Position numbers and translations under genes: made by a program | Source of the DNA: Oscarella lobularis | Lineage: Eukaryota; Porifera; Homoscleromorpha; Homosclerophorida; Oscarellidae | Direction of reading: 5' to 3' | Assembly (NCBI RefSeq): GCF_947507565.1 | Contig: NC_089181.1 | Location: 3,295,614-3,359,613, forward strand | Length of the DNA: 64,000 bases | Notes under the pieces: model-generated | Database searches by the model: none | What the model was told of the DNA's origin: nothing | Seen by the model: the letters and a program-made list of their open reading frames with translations, nothing else | Shown here: positions 47,235 through 57,010 of the stretch, piece after piece | Layout: the number at the start of each line of letters is the position of its first letter | Numbering within the stretch: the first letter of the stretch is position 1

Positions 47235-49196
47235 TTAATGCGAGACAGCTCTAGTAACGCAAAGCCAATTGTCGTTTTCTCCCGGAAAATGCCAATTGTT
47301 TTCGGTCCATTGAGTAATGACGTCATGAAGTTGACGAGGCTAAAAAAATTAAATTTTTATTTAAATCGGTCCCTCCTCCCCAAAAAAAGAACTTTTACCT
47401 GAAAAACCGGTCTATTGTCCTTTTCAAAACGTCGTATGGTCACTTGATGACCTCTCTGCCACTTGAGAAAATCGTCATAAAGGGGGCCTCGATACAATTG
47501 ACGATGATCTCGCATGAGATCATTGCTGACCAACTCCACGTCGAGACCCCCGTATAGAGCAGCATAAAGAAAGAAATAGTCGTCCGCTTGCCTACAAGTA
47601 GTCAGAGAAAATAGAATCAAATTTATATTTTATAGTTGGCAAATTGCCTGTTTCCTATGAAATAAACGCCGGCGCACTTTTCCGCAATACGTCGAAGAGG
47701 TTCGACATGACGTCGATTCTTTTTCAAATGATCGCGAAATATGACGATAGTTCGTTTACCGATTCGCCGATAGTGCTCAACCACACCATGAACCTAAAGG
47801 CGACGCAATTACGTCACGTTATTCCATATATGGTAAACGAGAGTGATGTCACAAAGGCTAGCGTCCAATCAAGCGTTCTTAACTCGTGATTGGTCGCTTG
47901 CCTTTGTGACATCACTAAAGGAGGAGGGACACTCTCTTTCTCTATCTAAACTGACCAGCCACACGTCAGTGCCCGTTTGAAAAAAGTGCGCGACGTTGAG
48001 ACCGTCGACGACGACGTCGCACGAACCGATTTCGTTCATCCACGTTTTGAAGTCGCGCACTTGTTCCGGCGATGGCGCCGTCAAGTTCTTCTCCTTGAGA
48101 AAACGGCTTAGAGTCGGCGGAAGTAGCGATTGCAAGGCGGCGAGACGAAATCGGCAACTGGAGAGCTGCTGGTGCCACAATTTGTTCTCGTCCTCGTAAG
48201 CCAGTTTGGATTCCAAACGAGCTATTCTCTCTTTCACTGCTTCTATCTTTGTTGTGACTTTATCGATTCGAGAATCATTTCCATTTTCGAATGCTAGTTC
48301 TCCTGGCTGTGAAGTGGCTTCTGATTCGAAGCCCGCTAAAAGCGATGCCGTTTTCTTCACCAGTGCCGCTTTTCTTTCGGGCGGAAGCTCAATGGACTCC
48401 AAAGTAAGTCCGCAAGCTTGACAGGATCCACTATACAAATGATACTGGACTTTACAGTATCATAAATATAAACACTGACTCGTTATTAATCCGAGTTTCA
48501 ACAGCATTCATTTTTTCTCTGAGAGGAGACACGTGATGTGAGACGAATCTATGTACCCTCCCATCGTTACCTAAGAAACCACTGTTTCAAACTTGCGAGT
48601 GTTTGCGACGGCAAACGTCTTTCCGACGCTCGAAAATCTTCGCCGAGTTGGGCGATGCTTTTACTATTCGTCGTCACGGCAACGAGCGCTGCCAGCGCGT
48701 CGCCGTCGGGAAGCAAATCGTATTCGGTTCTCATTTCGTCGTGGAGCCGATGGCTCTCGTTTTCGCGCCCCAGCTGAGCGGCGCAGCCAATCAGCGCGTT
48801 GTACGTTCGCGCCTTCGGTTCGACGTGCGCGCGCATTTCTGTCAGAACGCCGACGGCCTCGTCGATTCGTCGAGCGCGCGCGAGACCGGCGACGAGATTC
48901 GTGTAAATCGGCTCGTCCGGCTCGATCGACGCGAAGCCGCGACTCGCCTTGACGCGCAACATCGCGTCGACGCGTTCGTGCTTGCCGAACAGGTAGAGAA
49001 GCGACGAATAGCTCGCTGACGAGAGCTGAACGCCGTCGCGCTCGATTTCGTCGAATAACTGCGTCGCACTCTCGACGTCATCGTTTTTGCAACATTTACC
49101 TATTAGGGAAACATACGGCGACGTGCTTAGAAAATCGACTGAGCGACGAGCATGCAAAATCCAATCGAATAATCTCTTTCTAGAGCGGAGAAGCAT
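47235..49196 (-). CDS. PRORP: PRORP, protein-only RNase P nuclease
   Basis: Removes 5' leaders from mitochondrial tRNA precursors. Basic N-terminus (MLLRSRKRLFDWILHARR) fits a mitochondrial presequence, though it is short. PPR repeats follow: SLIGKCCKNDDVESATQLFD, YTNLVAGLARARRIDEAVGV, YNALIGCAAQLGRENES. A zinc-type CQACG pair begins the central domain. The NYN metallonuclease domain has DVVVDGLNVAHF, KRTIVIFRDHLKK, QADDYFFLYAALYGG and LVSNDLMRDHRQ, supplying the catalytic Asp residues. The end has FLKWQRGHQ and NNWHFP ... WLCVTRA. Compared with the human enzyme the N-terminus appears truncated. The intron at about 47795-47940 carries a MITE-like hairpin. The start is 54 bp from the divergent start of POMT2. 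Confidence 0.92.
47801..47922. repeat. MITE-like hairpin copy C (PRORP intron)
   Basis: Contains GAGAGTGATGTCACAAAGG and GCGTCCAATCAA, followed by the reverse-complement arm GATTGGTCGCTTGCCTTTGT plus GACATCACT. It shares its core with the two rhamnosidase intron copies and the SETD3 intron copy. Confidence 0.7.
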
Positions 49197-49250
49197 TAGT
49201 TACGTTTGTCGTAGCGTGCGTTAACGTTGATCACTACATTCGAATATTCG
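49197..49250. promoter_or_regulatory. Bidirectional promoter, PRORP / POMT2
   Basis: 54 bp between divergent start codons at 49196 and 49251. No TATA box. The small size means the 5' UTRs are very short or the transcripts overlap. Confidence 0.5.
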
Positions 49251-49832
49251 ATGATTTCCACGTGGAACGCGTTCGTATTTCTACTGGTAGTCATTCTTAC
49301 GCTTCGAACGCGTCTTCATCGCATAGAAGAACCGCCGCACGTGGCGTAAGGACGCGATCTCGAACGTTTCGCGTGTAAAAAAGCTCGTAGATGGGACGAA
49401 ACGCATTTCGGAAAACACGCGAATTTCTATCTAAACCGAACATTTTTCTTCGACGTTCATCCGCCATTAGGAAAGGTATTTCGACGCGAGAGTAAGAAAA
49501 TATTTCTATTTTTTCGATTATTGTGGACAGATGCTTCTCGCATTGGCCGGTTACGTCACAAATTACAACGGTTCGTTCGAGTTCGACAAGCCAGGCGACC
49601 AATACGGCGATCACAACTACACGGGAATGAGAACGGTACACGAGATCCGGTCTAAAAAAATTCAATAAATTTAATTATGTATTTTAGTTCTGTGCTCTGA
49701 TTGGATCGACTGTTGTTCCGTCTGCATATTGGAGTGTCTACTTGCTGACTGAGTCGGTCACTGCTGCATTTATTGCTTCGATTTTGATTATATTTGGTGA
49801 GTTTTGTGTGACTGTGTCCTGGGGGGGGGGGG

Positions 49833-49863
<31 letters not shown>

Positions 49864-52515
49864 CAGATACGGGAACGTTGACGTTGTCGCAATATATTCT
49901 ACTTGATCCTATGCTTATGGGATTTATTGCCTTTTCTACGTGCTCTTTGACGTTCTTTCATCGATACAGGAACAGGTTATTAATTAATTAATTAATAGTC
50001 ACGCGATGATTTATTTATTGATTTTTTAGAGAACATTGGTTTTCGATTTCCTGGTGGTTTTGGTTGGCAATGACCGGATTTTTCTTGTCATGTGCCTTTA
50101 GGTAATTTGTCCACGAATGCCGCTTGCTTATTGGTTGATTTATACAGTGTCAAATTCGTTGGTCTTTTCGTTATTCTTCTCGTCGGATTCTACGTCATTT
50201 GGGACCTTTGGGATCTCATGGGAGACATGAAAAATTCATTAGTACCAAAAATCACACTTTGTATTATTTTATTAATTAAATTTTTTAGACCGTTATTGGA
50301 CTTCATTTTCTGGCTAGAGCCACTTGTTTAATTGTCTTGCCGGCTATGATCTATCTCGCCTTTTTCGCCGTACATTTTCATATTTTAAACAATAGGTACA
50401 TATGATAAATAATGTAAAAGCAATTTTTTCAGTCTTTTTAATAAAGCGGACCTGGTGACGCTTTCTTCAGTTCCGCATTTCAATCGACTCTAAAAGGAAA
50501 TGAATTGTACAATAGCCAAGTTCCCGAATGTATTCAAATCCTTTTTAAATTAATATTAATTAATTAATTAATTAATTAATGAAGATGTTGCTTATGGATC
50601 GATGATAACGCTGAAAAATCATCGCTCCGGCGGCGGACTTCTTCACTCGCATTATCATCTTTATCCGGAAGATGTTGGCGTTATGCAACAGCAGGTGAAA
50701 AATCAAGAAAACTAATAATTGGTTATTAATTAATTATTGATTAAGATAACCGCCTATTCGCATAAGGACGAAAACAATTTGTTTCTAGTGAAAAAAGCCG
50801 AGATTGACTTAGGTATTAGAAAAAAACAAGTATAGTGGACTTTGTTAATTAATTCTTTCTCTAGATCCTGATTCGCCGGTTGAGTTTGTTCGAAGTGGGG
50901 ACAGCATTAGACTAGAGCACGTGGCGTGAGTTCCATTAATTAAATAGATAATAATAATAATAATAAATTAGGCTAGAGCACGTGGCGTGAGCCCCAATAA
51001 ATAGATAATAATAATTACTTAATAGAACGAAACGGAATGTTCACAGTCACGTGGCTCAGGCTCCTCTGACCGTTCGACATTTTCAAGTGACCGGATACGG
51101 AGAGGTAGCAAAAGAGAACACAGCCAGTCTCCATCCGGGTTTTTTTCTTATAAATAGAATGGGACCGGCGATGCGAACGATTTTTGGCGACTTGAAGTCA
51201 TCGACGGTCAAATGGGCGATCTCATTCGAACGGTTCATTCGCTCATTCGTCTTATTCACGTGAACGTCGGCTGTGCCTTGCATTCTCATGACAAGCAACT
51301 GCCCAAATGGTAAAAGGGGAAATAAAATAGAATCCTTTATAATTAATTAATTAATTAATTAATTAAAGGGGGTGGGAGCAATTGGAAGTGACGTGTAATC
51401 CGGTCGTTCGCGATTCTAATAATCTGTGGAACGTGGAGGGTCACGTGAACGATAAACGTGAGATTTCGATGCATTTTCGCTTAATTAATTAATTAATTAA
51501 TTTTTTCAAAAGTGCCGAAAGGCAACGTGAATTTTTTTAAGCCGTCGTTTTTTCAAGCGGTCATAGAAGCGCACAAAATAATGACTCAAGTAAGGGAGAG
51601 ACGCGTTTCCTTTCCCCCTCCCTTCCCCTACACATACATACATACATACTTACAAGGTGAACAGTAATCTCAAGCCAAAAGAAGGCGAAGTAACTTCGAA
51701 ACCTTGGCAATGGCCAATCAATTATAGGGTAGAAATCATATAGTTAGAACCCCAAGAGTATTTTTTTAAAATCGTGTACAGGGTCAACGTTTCTCCGGAT
51801 ATTTAGCGGATTCTTTTCGCGTCTACCTTCTCGGAAATCCAGTAACAAGCGTTTCCTATTAATTAATTACAATTATAGATAGATATTCTCAAAGGTTGTC
51901 TTCTGGGCGAATTTGTCGTGGATAGTTGTATTTTGCGCGTTGTTTTCCGTTCGAGCTGTCGTTCTACAGCGCGGCTATCGCGAATCGTCCGACGTCAAAC
52001 GTACGGCGAAAAATCCCCGCTTAGTTTTATGACGTTTTCTGTAGAGTATAGAGATAGGATGAGCTTTGCCGCGTTGTTCTTTCTTCTCGGCTGGTTTCTG
52101 CACTATTTTCCCTTTTTTCTAATGGGACGCGTGCTCTATTTTCATCACTACTTTCCGGCGTTTCTGTACAATTCAATGTTGACGGGTAATCATTTATAAA
52201 AAGACGTTTTTTTGTTGGTAACTGTGGGGCGTAGGCGTAGTTGTTGAATTTGTGCTGAAAAGCGTCAGTAAAGTCGTCACTCTGTGGTCCAAACAAAGGC
52301 ACCACGAGACGATCGTCTACTTCACTCTTCTAGGGCTATTTGTAGCTCTTCTGACACAGAGGTACACTGCGAATAATTAGCACGGGAATTGTACGATAAT
52401 CGATGCTAGTTTCACTCTATTCTCTGGGCTTTCGTACGGCATGGAAGGTCCTCTAAGTGACAATCTTAATAGCACGATGTACGGACTCAAGTGGATGGAC
52501 TCGTGGGAATTTTAG
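49251..52515 (+). CDS. POMT2: Protein O-mannosyltransferase 2
   Basis: ER enzyme that, with POMT1, starts O-mannosylation of alpha-dystroglycan. About 20 exons. First helix [20 protein letters not shown], then the catalytic loop [20 protein letters not shown] and [20 protein letters not shown]; transmembrane blocks [17 protein letters not shown] and [16 protein letters not shown]; the MIR module ([69 protein letters not shown]); [40 protein letters not shown]; ending WMDSWEF. Blocks follow vertebrate POMT2 and not POMT1. The exon ending RLEHVA is followed by a duplicate of its last 15 nt flanked by its own splice sites. Its stop is 40 bp from that of convergent GINS1. Confidence 0.94.
50911..51020 (+). 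repeat. Tandem duplication creating a possible 15-nt microexon in POMT2
   Basis: The segment CTAGAGCACGTGGCGTGAG occurs at 50912-50930 and again at 50973-50991. Each copy is followed by an ATAGATAATAATAATAA tail. The first is the end of a POMT2 exon with its GTGAG donor. The second lies between an ATTAG acceptor and a GTGAGC donor, giving a potential exon at 50972-50986 that would add Leu-Glu-His-Val-Ala in frame. Flanking introns would be 46 and 39 nt, short but near the local norm. Confidence 0.7.
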
Positions 52516-52555
52516 ATTATTGATTTATTAGAGTAGATTGGCACGTTCTAATTAA

Positions 52556-53481
52556 TTATGAAATGATGTGTTCTAGAATGCCTTGCCGTATCAGATGCTC
52601 GCAATGAGAACGTCTTAGGTAATGCTAGAATTCTAATAATTAAAAGGGATCTCTTTATCTTCTTCTTACTTGGGAATTCTTCTTTAGCAAAATCACAGTC
52701 CCGTCTTCCGTTTCGAATTCCCCGTAGTCAATCATACAGCGAACCTTTTAGCAATAATAATTATTGCCGTTACATAATTGTTAGGCACCTCAATAAATAG
52801 GCTTTTTGGAGGTTTGGTATCCTACAGAAAAAAATAGATCTAATACTATTGTAACAGCATGTAATGACGATTTACTTGCGTCAAATCGAGGCCAGTGCCT
52901 CCAATTGATCTCATGTAGCTCGCCAGATTTCTACTGTATTTATTGAACCATTGCAACTGGGTACACAAAGCAGAGTTAAAGCGGGATTTAAGCCAGTGAT
53001 AGAGTACTTCTTGCTCGTGTAGACAGAGCTGGATTTCGCGGGGAAGTACACTGCTAAAATCCCATCTCAAGTCGCGAATGCGTGTCATTCGATTGTAGCT
53101 AATAATAAACGCGCGCTATACGCAGTTTTATTAGAAGGTATTGCGACTACATGTATGCTAATAGACAACGCTGGTTTCGTTCTAGGCTTGCGTGTCTCAA
53201 ATGAATTCCTACGTAGAAGCCGGGTTTTCCTTCGGCTGCCGCTTTTCTGCAGTTCATCTTTCGATAAATAGAATAAGGTAGGGATTTTTTAGTACACGTC
53301 TTTTTGATTTTGATCGAATAAGGCTTTCATTTCGTCGAGAACTTGTCGAACGGCGTCTTCCTACACGAAAGCGTTGATTTCTCCAGTTCTTTTGTTTTGT
53401 ACTTGCATTGTAAGGGGGAAGAGTTCCGTCGGTGCTTCTCTGCAACTCTCGAAGCAGTTCTAGGGCGCGTTCTCCGAACAT
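52556..53481 (-). CDS. GINS1: GINS1 (PSF1), replicative helicase subunit
   Basis: Subunit of the GINS tetramer in the CMG helicase. Start at 53481, [15 protein letters not shown], matches the start of human PSF1 (an in-frame Met three codons earlier is less likely). Further exons: [109 protein letters not shown]; and the end [16 protein letters not shown] followed by Ser and the stop. About seven exons. The insert between LHEQE and QWFNKY ([17 protein letters not shown]) has no human counterpart that I recall and may be an intron retained by my reading. The start is 53 bp from the divergent ABHD12 start. Confidence 0.93.
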
Positions 53482-53534
53482 TTGGCGCACGATGACGTCG
53501 CAATGCGCGCGTTATCTCGCTAAAGCAAACAGCG

Positions 53535-56500
53535 ATGCCACGCCGCCGTGCAGGGAAAGAAAGCGGCTCCAAAGAGGTTCGCAGGCAAGTTTTTCTAACT
53601 TGTTTATCTACTCGTGCTTTTTCAAGGTTCACCACCATCATCATCACCATCATCACCACGAAACCAAACGGTAATTTGCTACTTTGACCAGCTTCCTCTA
53701 ATTTCGCTTTCATTAGCAATGGGAAGCGATCAAAGTGCACTTGTCTGCGCGCGTTTCTCATTATCTTAGCCACAGTCTACGTTGCCTGTCTGCTTGGCAT
53801 CAAATTCTCGAGAACGATCCAAGACGGCGTTGTCTATCTTCACTGGCGTAAGATCGACGTCTGATTGAAGTCGTCTGAGACTAGCTTCCGCTTTTTGATT
53901 ACCAGTTAACCTGCCCTTCTTCCACAATCTATCGAATCCTGATGAATTTTACGGTCTAGAGAAGGCTCGTTCGTTTCACCTGCCTCTCGCATCAGGAAAA
54001 GGTCACATTGGCGTATGGTAAGGCTAAGAGCAGTTTTGCAGGGGGCCAAACCGACAATCCGTCTCCGTATTAGGCACATTCTGCCTAATGATCCTTATCG
54101 TTCGATGTCGGCGCCGCAGACGGATAAGCAATTCGACGACGCCCTCGCAAATGGTCAGCCGGTCATTATGTACATGCACGGAAACTTAGGATCACGGTAT
54201 CGATCATCATTAGTTGTTCTGCTACATTTATTGAGAAAATGCATGCGTTGTTTCTAGGGGGACATATCACAGGATACGTCTATATCAGGTAAGTCTACAG
54301 ATGGATTGATCTACAATCTGTCACATTTAATTAAGAAATACTTGCCCCTCCCACACCCCTTCCGAAAAAACCGTACTCACGACGAATCAAATTTCTTCAT
54401 TCCCCTCTGTCGTACGATTTCCATTTTTCCAATAAGCGGCGACTCGGTTTTTTTCACGGCGTCCGAGCTGGCACTCTTCACCATGTGATAATATTGTATT
54501 TGCTTGCGCTTGGGACACGGGCTAAACGTGTGCTGGGGTCGCGGTGGCGGCGGCGGCGCATCGGGCGTGAGAACCGAGTCGACGGATACGGTGGCGCGCG
54601 CGCGCGGCTCATACATGTAAGCGCGCGTGCGCGCCGTAATCAAATCATCGCACGACTGAGTAGAAGTCGGAAACGAGAGATTTACACCCGAATCGCTTTG
54701 AGTTTTTTCTTTGAGACCGAACGTGGCGGTGAACACGTCGTCCGGCATCGACGAACTTTGACTGGGTGGATGCGGCGGAAAGCGCGCGCGTCCAGCGGGG
54801 TCGGGTGTCGACGAGCGTGGGGCGTGGCGCGCGTGGTCGAGCACGTGGCACTGCCAACTATGCTGCCCCGTGTTTCGGCTTTGCGTGCCGCAGATAGAAA
54901 CGGACGCCGCTCGACGCACAATGTCCTGATAGAGGCGTTGCGCGGCGCTCGCGCCCGATCCCATAGTTAGGAAGACGGGCGGTGCGGTGATCACGTGATC
55001 ACCGCACTGACACTGCTGTAGCCATACGAGCGGGCCGCTAGCGCCAAACGAATGAAGAGCAGCGATGCTCCAACTGCGCGTGCTCATGGCGTCGATCGGA
55101 TTGACAAGCACGATGTCTCGTACTGTCAACTGAAGCGTCGCATCCTTGGGTATGACATCGAGAGTGGACGTGGTTTGAACGTGAAACGTAGTTCCTGAGG
55201 TGGAAGTTTAGGAGTTATAATTAGAGAAAGGAGGCGTGTCTGCCCCTCGAACCTTTTCCGAGCGCTTCCCGCAGTTTAGCCATCCACACGACTTTTTCCT
55301 TATGCGTCGGCGCGACAAAACGAAAGCTTTGTCGATTTTCGTCGGTCAGCGTAAAACCGTTCTTGTAACTCGACGTCAGAGTCGTCTCGGGATTGAGAAG
55401 AAACACGCCGCGCTCGCGTTTGCGGTTGTCGCGACGGTAATAGTGCAGAGCAAAGATTGGCTCCTAAAAGCAGACACGCAACGTCAACGATGCATATATG
55501 GACATGTCGCTTTGCAGCCAAGTTGTTTTGATAGTACCCACGCCCTCGATCCCTTCCCCTCCCGGGTCCCTCTTAGTCTACGTACCATTTGCGGCGTCAA
55601 ACTGTGCATCATGACAACCCATCGTCTCTTGTTGCCCTAAGGGAAGCAAAAGTTAGGCGTCCAACTTCTTTCTTTTTCTTTTTTGTGGTGTCTTTGCACC
55701 TTTAGAATGTGTCGCTTCACTGATAGATAGCCTTCGTGGATGATTTGAACTTGAGCCTGATCTTGGTCCATGGTTTGTGTGCGCGTTCTTAGTGAGTCCG
55801 ATCTTTACGCTCGAGTGGTCGTGCTCGTTATGAGAACCGAGTCGCACTTTCGGTCTATATAGCACGGCGGGTCACCCCTTTTCCTGTGTTACGTAACCCG
55901 TGTGGGATTTTCCCTTAGCTTCCTCAGTTAGACACGCCTACGAGATGGGTTTTCTCTTTTTAGCTGCTATCTTCCCTCGGGAGTCATGTTCTCTCGCTCG
56001 ATTATCAGGGTTTTGGTGATTCTACTGGATGGCCAACGGAATCGGGTTAGTTCCTATATAAATAAAGGAGGAGGTCCTGGGGAGGGAGGTACGTGTTTAC
56101 TTTTTTTCCTCCCCCTTGAGGAATGGCTGATGACGGTCGAGTGGTATGGGAATGGGCACGAGAGCGAATACGCAGAAAAGGGGGGCCTACGTATATATGG
56201 GGCCACTCTCTCGGAAGCGCGTAGGTTGAAAAATGCATTTTCTCTTTGTGTCCGGGTGCATGTACACCCTAACAACCTGTATTGTAGTGGTGCCACGTTG
56301 CTAAGCAAGCAACTCTGCGAAACAGGTATCTGCTTTAGCTCAGGTGTAATCGCGGCAAACTGTATCTATACAGGATCATCATCGCTTTCGGGGCTCATTC
56401 TCGAAGCGCCGATAACGAACATAATAGACGCCGCTATGAGCCACCCCTTTAGCTATCCCTTTCGGTATCTTCCCTTTTTTCGCGACTACGTCATCGGAAG

Positions 56501-56927
56501 TCTTCCAGAAAAATTTGACTCCCTTAGCAGGTGTTTGCGGTATTGCTTTTTTCGATTATAATTAAGCGATCACGTTTTCTTAGAATATCAAATTTGACGT
56601 GTCCTATACTCGTCTTGCACGGATCTAGAGACCAAGTTGTTCCTATTGATCACGGTCACAAGGTAAGTTGCTCCGCGAGTCTACTTTAATTAATTAAAAC
56701 GAGGGTCTACTTTCTCATTCCAAGATACATGAGGAGGGCGTTCGGACAGGTCGATCGATCACGTTCCACGAATTTCCGGACGCTGGACACAAGACGATAA
56801 AAGACGATCCTAACGTTGAAACTATCTTGAGGTAAAATAACGATGATGATGATGATAATGGGCCGATCGAGACTCTCTTTTTCGTTGCAGACATTTTTTC
56901 GACCTTACGAAGCCAAAAATAGATTGA
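53535..56927 (+). CDS. ABHD12: ABHD12-like lysophospholipase
   Basis: ABHD12 is a membrane serine hydrolase acting on lysophosphatidylserine. N-terminus MPRRRAGKESGSKE, then ten consecutive His residues at the start of exon 2, one membrane helix (FLIILATVYVACLLGIKF), and the hydrolase fold: VIMYMHGNLGSRGTYHRI, LLSSLGSHVLSLDYQGFGDS, nucleophile motif WGHSLGS, LILEAPITNIIDAAMSHPFS, acid segment CPILVLHGSRDQVVP, catalytic His in FPDAGHK, ending HFFDLTKPKID. All triad residues are present. An exon-like block after LLSKQLCETG is ambiguous. Intron at about 54293-55962 is far larger than its neighbours because a DOK-like gene lies in it on the other strand. Confidence 0.9.
54377..55771 (-). CDS. DOK-type PH-PTB signalling adaptor, nested in ABHD12 intron
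   Basis: Four exons. PH domain: IIHEGYLSVKRHILK, KRRWVVMM, EPIFALHYYRRDNRKRERGV, TSSYKNGFTLTDENRQSFRF, HKEKVVWMAKLREALGK. IRS-type PTB domain in the last exon: FHVQTTSTLDVIPKDATLQL, SWSIAALHSFGASGPLVWLQ, SGASAAQRLYQDIVRRA. The Pro/Ser-rich tail carries Tyr residues (YMYEP, IQYYHM) that could be kinase substrates. PH followed by IRS-PTB is the downstream-of-kinase (DOK) architecture, although IRS proteins share it; the short tail fits DOK better. DOK proteins work downstream of receptor tyrosine kinases. The whole gene lies inside one ABHD12 intron, opposite strand. Confidence 0.82.
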
Positions 56928-57010
56928 ACTTCGCACTTCCTGCTCTTCACCGCATGGCAACCGGGGGTGTATGTTTATGCGGGGGCGTGGCGCTTTTTTG
57001 CGCAGGCGCT

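Noticed and set aside
50551-50580. TTAATTAATTAA runs here and in dozens of introns
   Set aside because: Simple-sequence repeats that are common in these introns. No array structure with spacers, so not CRISPR and not a regulatory array.
54485-54970. 161-codon plus-strand frame
   Set aside because: It is the exact antisense of the coding last exon of the DOK-like gene and has no domain of its own.
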